In this document: piece after piece, positions 17,480 through 26,112 of the stretch
Numbering within the stretch: position 1 is the stretch's first letter
How the letters are laid out: each line of letters opens with the position of its first letter
DNA from: Ulvibacter litoralis
GTDB taxonomy: Bacteria > Bacteroidota > Bacteroidia > Flavobacteriales > Flavobacteriaceae
Length of the DNA stretch: 64,000 bases
NCBI RefSeq assembly: GCF_900102055.1
Contig: NZ_FNBA01000001.1
Coordinates: forward strand, 434,001 to 498,000
Direction of reading: 5' to 3'
Position numbers and translations under genes: made by a program
The notes under the pieces: model-generated
What the model saw: the letters and a program-made list of their open reading frames with translations, nothing else
The model's database searches: none
Told to the model about the DNA's origin: nothing

Positions 17480-17998
17480 TTATGTTCGCACCCACATTTT
17501 CATTTTAGGGAACGACGCTTCACCCTCTTCTGAGTAGGCAAGTCCCATCCATTTCAATAACGGCAAACCAATATAATTTTTAGATTCAAATTGATCTATC
17601 AACCAAGTAGAGTCTCCTTTGTATCCATTTTCATGGAAAACGACCTTATTAGGCAATCCTATTTGTTGTGCAGCAGCATACGACCATAACAAAACAGCCA
17701 ATTCATCCCCTTCTTTTTGTTTGTTCCCCTCCGCAACATTCGCATTCAATTGTGTTCTTTCCTCCGGAAGTGTAACTGCAATATGCCCTGCTTCGTGTAA
17801 AATATCTCCTGGATTTTCAAGTTTGTCGGTATCTATAACTAACAATCCGTTTTCAATAGTAAGTCCTGGTAAAAATGTTTCAATCTCAATACTTCGGAAA
17901 GCATATCGAATCGAAATAGAATCTAAGAATTCAAGGATGTTTTTAATTAGTATAGCTTCTGAAGGCATATCGTTCCATTCTAAAAAGTAGTTGTTCAT
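17480..17998 (-). CDS. Uncharacterised protein with a HEAGH zinc-site-like motif
   Basis: This 172-residue soluble protein has no signal peptide. The motif ILHEAGHIAV at about residues 68-77 is HExxH and resembles the zinc site of small metallopeptidases such as the ImmA/IrrE (DUF955) or minor gluzincin groups; a candidate third ligand is not obvious. The C-terminal third (YIGLPLLKWMGLAY) is aromatic-rich. It is transcribed alone, divergently from the M20 dipeptidase gene. I do not recognise a named family, and peptidase activity is only a possibility. Confidence 0.6.
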   Translation of the reverse strand: MNNYFLEWNDMPSEAILIKNILEFLDSISIRYAFRSIEIETFLPGLTIENGLLVIDTDKLENPGDILHEAGHIAVTLPEERTQLNANVAEGNKQKEGDELAVLLWSYAAAQQIGLPNKVVFHENGYKGDSTWLIDQFESKNYIGLPLLKWMGLAYSEEGEASFPKMKMWVRT

Positions 17999-18072
17999 TC
18001 ATAGAAACAACGTCGATTACCCCTCTAAATTACTTCATTTTTAGTACTTTTAAGCAAAATTATTACGATTCT

Positions 18073-19461
18073 ATGAAAAGTGCAAAACCTTATATTGAAG
18101 AACACAAAGACCGGTTCTTAAATGAACTAATTGATTTATTAAAAATACCTTCTATTAGTGCCGATTCGGCATACAAAAAGGATGTAATTGCTACTGCTGA
18201 AACGGTAAAAGCAAGTCTTGAAAAAGCTGGATGTGATGCTGTAGAAATCTGCGAAACACCAGGTTATCCTATTGTATATGGAGAAAAAATTATAGATAAA
18301 AAACTTCCTACGATATTGGTGTACGGACATTACGATGTACAACCACCAGATCCATTAGATTTATGGAACAGTCCGCCATTTGAACCTGTCATTAAAAAAA
18401 CAGAACTACATCCAGAAGGCGCTATTTTTGCCCGTGGAAGTTGTGACGATAAAGGACAAATGTACATGCATGTAAAAGCATTGGAATACATGACCTCAAC
18501 AGGACAATTACCGTGCAATGTGAAATTCATGATTGAAGGTGAAGAAGAAGTTGGAAGTAAAAGTTTGGGATGGTTTGTAGAAAGAAACAGAGAAAAACTT
18601 GCCAATGATGTCATCCTAATTAGTGATACGGGAATGATTGCTCCCGATGTACCTTCAATTACTACGGGATTAAGAGGATTGAGCTATGTTGAAGTTGAAG
18701 TAACAGGACCAAATCGCGATTTACACAGTGGTTTATACGGAGGCGCTGTAGCAAACCCAATCAATGTGCTTACTAAAATGATTGCTTCACTTCACGATGA
18801 AGACAATCACATTACCATTCCTGGTTTTTATGATGCTGTTGAAGAACTTTCAGCAGAAGAAAGAGCAAAAATGGGAGAAGCACCTTTCAGTAAAGAAGCT
18901 TACTTAAAATCTATTGATATTGACGATACGTATGGTGAAGCTGGATACACTACCAACGAACGCAACTCGATTAGACCAACGCTTGACGTAAACGGAATTT
19001 GGGGCGGCTACATTGGCGAAGGCGCTAAAACAGTAATCGCAAGTAAGGCTTTTGCGAAAATAAGCATGCGTTTGGTACCCGATCAAAATTGGGAAACCAT
19101 TACCGATCTGTTTGTAAAGCATTTTGAAAGTATTGCTCCTGCTGGAGTTCGTGTAAAAGTGAATCCACATCACGGCGGACAAGCATACGTTACTCCAATA
19201 GATAGTTTAGGATACAAAGCTGCTGAAAAGGCGTATGAAGCGACCTTCGGAAAAACACCGATTCCACAACGAAGCGGGGGTAGTATTCCAATTGTTGCTT
19301 TGTTTGAAAAAGAACTAAAAAGTAAAACAATTTTAATGGGCTTTGGTTTGGATAGTGATGCAATTCACTCACCTAACGAGCATTTTGGAGTATGGAATTA
19401 CTTAAAAGGAATTGAAACCATTCCGCAGTTTTACCATTATTTTACTGAAATGAGTAAGTAA
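18073..19461 (+). CDS. M20/M25/M40 family dipeptidase
   Basis: This 462-residue cytoplasmic metallohydrolase has the M20 metal-ligand blocks in order: LVYGHYDVQPP (His86, with catalytic Asp88), RGSCDDKGQ (bridging Asp), and MIEGEEEVGS (Glu-Glu, general base and ligand). The lid domain follows, with DLHSGLYGG and later RSGGSIPIV, and a C-terminal IHSPNEHF provides the last His ligand. Length and motifs fit the CNDP-like dipeptidase branch. It hydrolyses dipeptides. It is a single gene ended by a strong hairpin terminator. Confidence 0.92.
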   Translation: MKSAKPYIEEHKDRFLNELIDLLKIPSISADSAYKKDVIATAETVKASLEKAGCDAVEICETPGYPIVYGEKIIDKKLPTILVYGHYDVQPPDPLDLWNSPPFEPVIKKTELHPEGAIFARGSCDDKGQMYMHVKALEYMTSTGQLPCNVKFMIEGEEEVGSKSLGWFVERNREKLANDVILISDTGMIAPDVPSITTGLRGLSYVEVEVTGPNRDLHSGLYGGAVANPINVLTKMIASLHDEDNHITIPGFYDAVEELSAEERAKMGEAPFSKEAYLKSIDIDDTYGEAGYTTNERNSIRPTLDVNGIWGGYIGEGAKTVIASKAFAKISMRLVPDQNWETITDLFVKHFESIAPAGVRVKVNPHHGGQAYVTPIDSLGYKAAEKAYEATFGKTPIPQRSGGSIPIVALFEKELKSKTILMGFGLDSDAIHSPNEHFGVWNYLKGIETIPQFYHYFTEMSK

Positions 19462-19479
19462 CCGTACGATTTATACATC

Positions 19480-19522
19480 AAAAAAGGTCTGAAGTACATT
19501 GCTGTAGTTCAGACCTTTTTTA
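19480..19522 (+). terminator. Bidirectional hairpin terminator after the dipeptidase gene
   Basis: AAAAAAGGTCTGAA pairs with TTCAGACCTTTTTT across a loop of about 15 nt. It lies between the convergent dipeptidase and PhnA-domain genes and has A and T runs on both sides, so it can serve both. Confidence 0.85.
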
Positions 19523-19546
19523 ATAGTTTTATTTAAAATGTACTTC

Positions 19547-20125
19547 TTATAATTTCTTTACGTATTCAGTAATGATGACAATTTGTTGTCCATCAACCTT
19601 CCCTTCAATATAAGTTTCATTTTCATGATCTAACGAAATTCTACGAACAGCTGTCCCTTGTTTCGCCACCATACTAGACCCTTTTACTTTCAAGTCTTTA
19701 ATTAAAACCACACTATCGCCAGCTTGAAGAATTACACCATTACTGTCTCTATGTACTAACGCATCACTTTGATCTACGCCATCCCCTTCAGCCTCAGCCC
19801 ATTCTTGCACATCTTCTTCAAAATACATCATATCTATTAGCCCTTGTGGCCAACCTTCCGCTTTTAAACGCTGTAACATACGCCACGCCATAACTTGCAC
19901 AGGCAATTCTGGACTCCACATACTGTCGTTTAAACAACGCCAGTGATTTGGATCTACAGTCTCAGGATTTTCAATTTGCCCTAAACACGTTCCACATAGT
20001 AAAATAGCACCCTCTAAATCTCCTTTTGGTGATTTAGGCACTTCGTAAACTGATAATTTTTCGGGAGAAGCACAAAATTCACATTTAGAATCACTTCTTT
20101 GTTTTAGGCGTCTTTCTAAGCTCAT
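19547..20125 (-). CDS. PhnA domain protein
   Basis: I take the ATG at 20125 (MSLERRLKQRS), since the preceding 21 residues of the longer frame look like 5' UTR. The 192-residue product has an N-terminal zinc ribbon with two CxxC pairs, CEFC near residue 15 and CGTC near residue 46. The C-terminal PhnA domain (HRDSNGVILQAGDSVVLIKDLKVKG) is a small SH3-like barrel. Despite the name, PhnA proteins are not needed for phosphonate use in most bacteria and the function is unknown. It is convergent with the dipeptidase gene. Confidence 0.85.
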   Translation of the reverse strand: MSLERRLKQRSDSKCEFCASPEKLSVYEVPKSPKGDLEGAILLCGTCLGQIENPETVDPNHWRCLNDSMWSPELPVQVMAWRMLQRLKAEGWPQGLIDMMYFEEDVQEWAEAEGDGVDQSDALVHRDSNGVILQAGDSVVLIKDLKVKGSSMVAKQGTAVRRISLDHENETYIEGKVDGQQIVIITEYVKKL

Positions 20126-20227
20126 GTAGTTGGTTTTAATTTTGCAAAGATAGAATAATCTATGAAATAAGCGCTTCGGAAATACCACTAGAAGAAAAGC
20201 AAATTGATTAGAACAAAGAATTAATAC

Positions 20228-20289
20228 TCTACATTTGTAGAATATAAATATTTATTCTATGTTTGTAGAACACACTCTAACATTGTAGA
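20228..20289 (+). promoter_or_regulatory. Three BlaI-type operators over flavobacterial -7 elements
   Basis: Three dyads with half-sites TCTAC/GTAGA occur at 20228-20241, 20255-20270 and 20276-20289, just upstream of the BlaI gene start at 20295. The first two contain TACATTTG and TATGTTTG, matching the Bacteroidota -7 promoter element TAnnTTTG. A bound repressor would cover the promoter, giving autoregulation. Confidence 0.72.
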
Positions 20290-20294
20290 AAAAC

Positions 20295-20660
20295 ATGCAA
20301 CTCACAAACGCCGAAGAACAATTAATGCAAATTCTATGGAAAAAGGAACGCGCTTTTATGAAAGACTTAATCGACGCACATGAGGCTCCAAAACCAGCCA
20401 CAACAACTGTTGCAACCTTACTAAAAAGAATGCAGGATAAAAATTTTGTAGATTACATACAGTATGGGCGTTCTCGCGAATATTTCCCATTAGTGAAGAA
20501 GAAAGATTATTTCTCAAAACATGTAAATAAGCTAATCAAAAACTTTTTCAACGATAGCGCCTCCCAATTTGCTTCTTTTTTTACCGAAGAAACCAATCTT
20601 TCTAAAAAAGAGCTACAAGAATTGAGAACTATTATAGACTCAGAACTTAAAAAGAAATAA
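20295..20660 (+). CDS. BlaI/MecI/CopY family transcriptional repressor
   Basis: This 121-residue winged-helix repressor opens with LTNAEEQLMQILWKKERAFM and has a helix-turn-helix at about residues 28-55 (TTTVATLLKRMQDKNFVDYI), followed by the C-terminal dimerisation helices with a lysine tail. Length and pattern are typical of the family. It sits 2 bp before the M56 antirepressor gene, and three dyad operators lie over its own promoter, so the standard model holds: signal, M56 protease activation, repressor cleavage, induction. The target genes outside the pair are not visible here. Confidence 0.9.
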   Translation: MQLTNAEEQLMQILWKKERAFMKDLIDAHEAPKPATTTVATLLKRMQDKNFVDYIQYGRSREYFPLVKKKDYFSKHVNKLIKNFFNDSASQFASFFTEETNLSKKELQELRTIIDSELKKK

Positions 20661-20662
20661 TT

Positions 20663-22222
20663 ATGGAAGCGTATTTAATTAAATCGACGGCTTGCTTACT
20701 TATTCTTTTCCTATTCTACAAATTGGTGTTAGAAAACGAAACCATGCATCGATTTAAACGCTTTTATTTATTAGGATCAATACTTATTTCTGTTATAATT
20801 CCGTGGATTACTTTTACAACTTATGTTCCCGCACTAACAGCCAGTATGCCTAGTGTTATCTCTGACAGTGTAATTGTCATCTCTTCGGAAAGTAAGGAAA
20901 CTACTCACTATCTTCCTGCTATTTTATGGACGTTATACGGTATTGGAGTTTTGTTCTTCAGTATCCGATTCTTCAGAAATCTGAAGGATCTGGTGCTAAA
21001 AATCAGAAATAATCCGAAGGTTAAACAAAACAACATCACGACTGTATTGCTTCAGAAAGAAATAACACCTCATACCTTTTTTAGCTACATTTTCCTGAAT
21101 AAACGTCAATTTGAAGCACACACTATCCCTTCCGAAGTACTTCTTCACGAACAAACACACGCGCTTCAAAAACACAGTATCGACATCTTATGTATTGAAC
21201 TTATTCAAATTGTTTTCTGGTTCAATCCATTGGTCTATTTTCTAAAACACGCCATTAAATTAAACCACGAATTCTTAGCAGACCAAGCAGTTATTCAGAA
21301 AGGAATAAAGCCCAATACGTATCAAAATTTACTTCTAGCATTCTCATCAAATGTGACGCCTTTATTGGCAAATTCAATTAATTATTCATCCATCAAAAAA
21401 CGATTTACAGTTATGAAAACAAAAACTTCCAAACGTCAAGCCTTAATTCGAGCCTTCTTCCTGCTTCCTTTGGTAGCGTTACTAGTCTTCGGATTTAGTA
21501 CGAAAGAAACAATTCAGAAAAAGACAACAACTACCCATTCAGAACAAATAAGCTCCCCAAATACCCCAGAAAAAGCAAGTCCGAAGCAACTCGCTGAATA
21601 CAATAAATTGGCACGTAAATACAACGCAATGGATCTAGAAAACATGGTGGTAAAGAAAAAAGACATGAATCGGTTGCATGTTATTTACAACCTAATGACG
21701 ACAGCACAACGAAAAAGTGCAGTAGCTTTCCCTAGATTTGCACCACTTCCTCCTGCTCCAGATGCTCCTGTGGTAAAAAAAGGGGTGAATGATACCGATA
21801 AAAACATTCCGCCGCCTCCACCAGCTCCAAAAACTTCTGGGCTTCAAAAAGCAACTGACGCAGAGATCGAAATTTACAATCGTCTTGCAAATAAATACAA
21901 GTTCGCAACTCAAAACAGAATGGCGGTACAAAAAGAGGAGGTAAATACTTTAAATTTAATTTATAGTAAAATGACTGTTTCACAGCAACAAAAAGCATTG
22001 CCGTACCCTACTTTTCCGCCGCCACCTCCAGGTGCTTTTCCTGCGCCAGATCCTGCTGGATATATTATTCAAATGGCAAAAAAAGGAGCTACGTTTTATA
22101 TCGGAAACGAACTAATTACAACAGAAAAAGCCATTGAGGTTATTAGAGAAAACAACAGTTTTCAGTTTGAAGTGAAAAATGAGAATTCTAAAAATCCGAT
22201 TGTAATATTTATTGGATGTTAG
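20663..22222 (+). CDS. BlaR1/MecR1-like M56 antirepressor metallopeptidase with duplicated C-terminal region
   Basis: This 519-residue protein has membrane helices at about residues 5-22, 36-55 and 85-103, and the gluzincin site HEQTH at 162-166 with ELIQIVFWFNPLVYF after it, the M56 signature. A further helix (about 260-275) precedes an unusual tail. The tail has two related units of about 70 residues. Each starts with an EYNKLARKY/IYNRLANKY helix, continues to an IYNLMT/IYSKMT helix, and ends in a proline-rich strand (PPAPDAP, PPPPPGAF), giving a duplicated module in place of the penicillin-binding sensor of BlaR1. So it likely senses something other than beta-lactam. It is in an operon with the BlaI-type repressor. 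Confidence 0.87.
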   Translation: MEAYLIKSTACLLILFLFYKLVLENETMHRFKRFYLLGSILISVIIPWITFTTYVPALTASMPSVISDSVIVISSESKETTHYLPAILWTLYGIGVLFFSIRFFRNLKDLVLKIRNNPKVKQNNITTVLLQKEITPHTFFSYIFLNKRQFEAHTIPSEVLLHEQTHALQKHSIDILCIELIQIVFWFNPLVYFLKHAIKLNHEFLADQAVIQKGIKPNTYQNLLLAFSSNVTPLLANSINYSSIKKRFTVMKTKTSKRQALIRAFFLLPLVALLVFGFSTKETIQKKTTTTHSEQISSPNTPEKASPKQLAEYNKLARKYNAMDLENMVVKKKDMNRLHVIYNLMTTAQRKSAVAFPRFAPLPPAPDAPVVKKGVNDTDKNIPPPPPAPKTSGLQKATDAEIEIYNRLANKYKFATQNRMAVQKEEVNTLNLIYSKMTVSQQQKALPYPTFPPPPPGAFPAPDPAGYIIQMAKKGATFYIGNELITTEKAIEVIRENNSFQFEVKNENSKNPIVIFIGC

Positions 22223-22248
22223 CAAAACGTACTGGAAATAGTACGCAC

Positions 22249-22282
22249 AAAAAAATGCCTCGAAAATTCGAGGCATTTTAAA
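22249..22282 (+). terminator. Hairpin terminator between convergent genes
   Basis: AAAATGCCTCG pairs with CGAGGCATTTT around an AAAATT loop, with A run on one side and T run on the other. It ends the M56 gene and also lies just beyond the stop of the gene at 22303-23748. Confidence 0.85.
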
Positions 22283-22302
22283 TATTGTTTCAACTCGTTT
22301 TT

Positions 22303-23748
22303 TTAGTTTGCTACTAAATTTAACGAAACTGTTAATAAATTTGAACTCCCACTATAGCGTTGTGCCCAAACTTCTATAAAGTCACCGGGTGCTAATTGTA
22401 CTGCTCCCATCGTAGTAACTGCTCCAATATCTGAACCTGTATCGAAACGACGATACACTTTTGTTTCAGAAATGATAGAAGCCGTTGCAGAACCGCTATT
22501 TCCTTTAGCGATGTAAAAAATATAAATTCCTGAACCTGATGACTGACATGATATGGTTGAAGACACATTAAAGTAGCGTGTGTTTTTTCCGTCGTAGATA
22601 ATTCTGTTATCACCAGAGCTTTTAAATCTAAACAAGTTGTTATTTGAAGTTCCGCCCGAGATTTTAACTGGTGTAGAATTATTTGCAAAACTTGTTGTTT
22701 CTCCAACACCAACGGCAGCATCTAAGTTAATATCTCCCGTCGCCACTCCATCTTTTTCTACTAATATACCTTGACAATCTACATCCCAATCCTTTCCAAA
22801 ATTATATCCAGGATATCCTCCTGATGAATACCCGTCCACAAAGGTTCCAGCTCCTACAAAACTAACTCCTGTTAAGGAAGCTGCATTGGTAATTGTGGGA
22901 TTTGCACTTACATCAATACCTGTTTCAGTGGCATCTACCACTATTCTTCCATTGGCAATTTGCAAATTATCAAAAGTACCTGAAAACGTCAAAAAAGTGC
23001 CTTCATTCGTATCAGGCCAAAATATAGTTTGAGCAAAAAATGAATTAATATTTGAAACGGCAAGACCATCATCGTTATTTAGAAACTGAGCTACATCTAT
23101 AAAAACAAGACCAAAGCCACTAAGTGTACCTATAGATGAAGCATCCATAGTTATAACACTATACATAACAAGATTATCAGCTGTTGACGCAGTTATGTTA
23201 AATACCTGAGCACCATTACCATTAATTAACACATCTCTAATATGTCCTCCTTTAGACCCGCTAAATAGGGTGCTTCCTGAGTTATTTACAATAACATCTC
23301 CTCCAGTATCTTGACCACGAATGTATGCGCCATTCAAATCGATAGGGTGATCAAAAAGAATAACCCCATTTATTTCATAAAGATAATCTTCGTTTAATAC
23401 ATATTTTGTGGTCCCTCCAACTGCTAACTCATCAGCTAAATCTGCCACACTTTGCACCAATTTATAATTTGTTCTTTTTTTGGCCCCTTCTAAAGCAAAC
23501 CAAGCTCCATTATTAAAGAAATAAAAGGCATCTTCATCAATATCAAAAACCATTAGTCCGTCGGCAGGGCTTGAAATATCATTTCGCTGCGTTGTAGTCA
23601 TTCTAGGAGTTAAAACTCCTTGGGTGGTGGACGACATATCTAAAATGGAAGACGAATCTGGATCGGTTGTCCCTATCCCAACTTGTGCATTGATGTGGAT
23701 TGAAAAAAATAAAACTATTAAAAGTAATGGGAATTTATAAATTTTCAT
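22303..23748 (-). CDS. Secreted surface protein of unknown function (tail-fibre-like N-terminus)
   Basis: The 481-residue product has a signal peptide (LLLIVLFFSIHINAQ) and then VGIGTTDPDSSSILDMSSTTQGVLTPRM. This opening (GIGTTxPxxSSxLDxxSxxxGxLxPRM) is shared by many flavobacterial cell-surface proteins and by phage tail-fibre-like proteins. The rest is a long run of beta strands rich in Asn and Gly. There is no type IX sorting domain, so it may be anchored otherwise. It is monocistronic, ending at a hairpin terminator. I see no enzymatic motif. Confidence 0.72.
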   Translation of the reverse strand: MKIYKFPLLLIVLFFSIHINAQVGIGTTDPDSSSILDMSSTTQGVLTPRMTTTQRNDISSPADGLMVFDIDEDAFYFFNNGAWFALEGAKKRTNYKLVQSVADLADELAVGGTTKYVLNEDYLYEINGVILFDHPIDLNGAYIRGQDTGGDVIVNNSGSTLFSGSKGGHIRDVLINGNGAQVFNITASTADNLVMYSVITMDASSIGTLSGFGLVFIDVAQFLNNDDGLAVSNINSFFAQTIFWPDTNEGTFLTFSGTFDNLQIANGRIVVDATETGIDVSANPTITNAASLTGVSFVGAGTFVDGYSSGGYPGYNFGKDWDVDCQGILVEKDGVATGDINLDAAVGVGETTSFANNSTPVKISGGTSNNNLFRFKSSGDNRIIYDGKNTRYFNVSSTISCQSSGSGIYIFYIAKGNSGSATASIISETKVYRRFDTGSDIGAVTTMGAVQLAPGDFIEVWAQRYSGSSNLLTVSLNLVAN

Positions 23749-24075
23749 GGGGTAGGTTATTTAGTTAGGTAGTTTCTATTTTGCTGAGGAGCATTTCACC
23801 TTAAAATTTCCAAATCATAACTACCTGCAGGCCTCAATATTAACACTCAAGGACATAAGATACTGGTGCTGCTCCTCAACTAAATAATAATCTTAATATA
23901 GTAATAAGTTACTTTACTACTAAACAAAGATAGATTGATAACACACCTCTTTTTTCAAAATTTCGACAGCAGTATAATTCATATCGACGAAATACACTAA
24001 AAGAAGGTTGAAGTGTATTTCATCCTCCTTCTTTTGTGATAGAAGAGCTCCTCAGTCAATATCTGTTTAAATGAA
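23749..24075. other. Long leader/intergenic region with inverted repeats
   Basis: This 327-bp gap separates divergent genes. A TGAGGAGCA arm at 23785-23793 is inverted as TGCTCCTCA at 23870-23878, and a related GAGCTCCTCA lies at 24045-24054. A hairpin of AAAAGAAGG with CCTTCTTTT is at about 23998-24036, near the DUF4407 start. The first pair lies in the 5' leader of the secreted protein gene (minus strand) and could form a stem around about 75 nt. No known riboswitch class is recognised. Confidence 0.45.
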
Positions 24076-25242
24076 ATGCAACCACAACATATAGTAGAAA
24101 TGCAACGTTATAGTATTTCAAACCCATTAAATATCAACAAATTGCTACAACGTTTTTTCATATTTTGCTCAGGAGCAGATACAGACATATTAGAAGAATG
24201 CTCTGCTGGAGAACAAACTAAATTTGCAGGTATAGGAGCAACCGTTTTCTTTACCGCAGTAATGGCCACTATTGCAGCTGCTTATGCACTTTATACTGTT
24301 TTTGACACCTATTTTACCGCTATTTTCTTCGGAATGATTTGGGGACTTCTTATTTTCAATTTAGATCGATTTATTGTTTCTACCATAAAGAAGAGAGATC
24401 ATTTTTTTGACGAACTACTTCAAGCATCACCCCGTATTCTTCTAGCGATTATAATTGCAATTGTAATTGCAAAACCATTAGAAATGAAAATTTTCGAAAA
24501 GGAGATAAATCAGGTATTGTTAGAGCAGAAAAACGACCTAACCCTTGCGAACAAAGACCAACTTGCATTACAATTTACTCCAGAAAATATTGCTTTAACT
24601 TCGGAAATAGAAGCGTTAAAAAAAGAAATTACAACCAAGGAAGCTGAAGTAAACACACTTTATGAAACTTATATTTCTGAAGCAGAAGGACGCGCTGGCA
24701 CAGAACGTTTAGGAAAAGGCCCTGTTTATAAAGAGAAAAGAGAAAAACACGACGCAGAATTACTTGCCTTAGAAAATCTACGAAAAGAAAATACTGAAAA
24801 AATAAAAGCTTCCGAAGAAAAACTGGAAGCACTTGCTGCCAACTACCAAACTAAAATTACCGAAACACAACCTATCATTGATGGCTTCGACGGTTTAATG
24901 GCCCGAGTAAATGCACTCAATGAATTGCCTTGGTTGCCTTCGTTTTTTATATTCATGTTATTTTTAGCTATTGAAACCTCTCCTATTTTAGCCAAACTAT
25001 TAGCTCCAAAAGGGGTGTATGACTTAAAATTAGAAGAACAAGAAAGCGCTGTAAAATCATGGGTAGCACAACAAAAAGCACAACGTGATATTTTAAAAAC
25101 TACAGATCGAGATATTAATAACAGAGTGTACGCAGATATTGCTGAAGAACAAGAATTGTATGATTACAAACGTAAAAAAGCGAGGGAGTTAATGCAATTA
25201 CAAGCAGATGCTTTTTACAAAAAGCAAAAAACTATTTTATAA
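24076..25242 (+). CDS. DUF4407 domain-containing membrane protein
   Basis: This 388-residue protein has four membrane helices (about 50-75, 80-100, 122-140 and 285-310) and a long charged coiled coil in between (about 170-280), plus a C-terminal charged tail. The stretch IFFGMIWGLLIFNLDRFIVS and the IIIAIVIAKPLEMKIFEKEI helix are characteristic of DUF4407, a Bacteroidota/actinobacterial family of unknown function. The ATG at 24076 is used; a second in-frame ATG at 24100 is possible. Its stop is directly abutted by the stop of the convergent gene. Confidence 0.85.
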   Translation: MQPQHIVEMQRYSISNPLNINKLLQRFFIFCSGADTDILEECSAGEQTKFAGIGATVFFTAVMATIAAAYALYTVFDTYFTAIFFGMIWGLLIFNLDRFIVSTIKKRDHFFDELLQASPRILLAIIIAIVIAKPLEMKIFEKEINQVLLEQKNDLTLANKDQLALQFTPENIALTSEIEALKKEITTKEAEVNTLYETYISEAEGRAGTERLGKGPVYKEKREKHDAELLALENLRKENTEKIKASEEKLEALAANYQTKITETQPIIDGFDGLMARVNALNELPWLPSFFIFMLFLAIETSPILAKLLAPKGVYDLKLEEQESAVKSWVAQQKAQRDILKTTDRDINNRVYADIAEEQELYDYKRKKARELMQLQADAFYKKQKTIL

Positions 25243-25866
25243 TTACAAAACATAATAATGATATTTTAGGTTTTTTCTACCTAGATAATATTTTAAATTT
25301 AGAAAAATCTCCAAATCATTGGATTGGTATTCTATTGTATTTTTATCAAATATAATAGGAGCGATACTTTTAGTGAAAAGTTTCTTACCTCCTAAAGTGC
25401 CTAAAGAAACCCCAGTTCTAATTTTTAATATTCTTAGATTAAATTCTTCTTTCAATCTATCTATAACCCTTGATGATTTGCTCAAAGGCTTTATACGAGA
25501 ATACAGCGCTAATGAAATAGTGCTATTATTTTGAATTAACTTTTTTAATAGATTAAAATCTTTTATATCCAGTGATTGATCTTCTCCAAGAAGTCCAATG
25601 TAAGCAATATCTTCTCGGCTATAAAAATAACGGACTCCTTTACGAGTTGCCCAAGATTTACTTTTTAAAGCATTGGTTTTTATTACATGAACATTTTCAG
25701 GGAATTTATTTTTTAGTGTTTTCAATTCGGCCATTCTTTCTTTTGAAAAACGGTTTAAAACAAAGCACAAATTGTAGTTGCTAGCTCCACACAACACCTT
25801 TTCCATCTTATTGAAGTCAATCCTATCATCATTTTTACTACAATAAATTACAATTCCTGTTTTCAT
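25243..25866 (-). CDS. Uncharacterised protein, glycosyltransferase-fold-like
   Basis: I choose the ATG at 25866 (MKTGIVIYCSKND); the longer frame adds six doubtful residues. The 207-residue product begins with a beta strand followed by KNDDRIDFNKMEKVLCG, and has IAYIGLLGEDQSLDIKDFN, somewhat like the acidic nucleotide-sugar site of GT-A glycosyltransferases, and a basic C-terminus (NLKYYLGRKNLKYHYYVL). No definite family is recognised. It is convergent with the DUF4407 gene, with stop codons in contact. The following 246 bp up to the LytTR gene hold only a possible 36-codon ORF at 25964-26074. Confidence 0.5.
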   Translation of the reverse strand: MKTGIVIYCSKNDDRIDFNKMEKVLCGASNYNLCFVLNRFSKERMAELKTLKNKFPENVHVIKTNALKSKSWATRKGVRYFYSREDIAYIGLLGEDQSLDIKDFNLLKKLIQNNSTISLALYSRIKPLSKSSRVIDRLKEEFNLRILKIRTGVSLGTLGGKKLFTKSIAPIIFDKNTIEYQSNDLEIFLNLKYYLGRKNLKYHYYVL

Positions 25867-26112
25867 ATAACATAAAAAAATCAAAATTCAATCACTACAA
25901 ACTTAATGAACAACTAAAAAGGAATGTAGATAATATCGACAAGCAGAAAATATCTGTAGTCGAATGGAAAAAAATAATGGTTTAATTAAAGAAAGGATTG
26001 TTTTTACCCCCTTTGAAGGAGTTTCAGAAATAGAACCTGCAACATCTAGCACTTATAATATTGATGCAAATTAGTTATCGAAAACCGAAGATAAGCGACA
26101 CTTATTAATTGA

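Noticed and set aside
25964-26074. 36-codon ORF on the plus strand (MEKNNGLIKERIVFTPFE start)
   Set aside because: Too short, no recognised family and no clear initiation signal; left as possible only.
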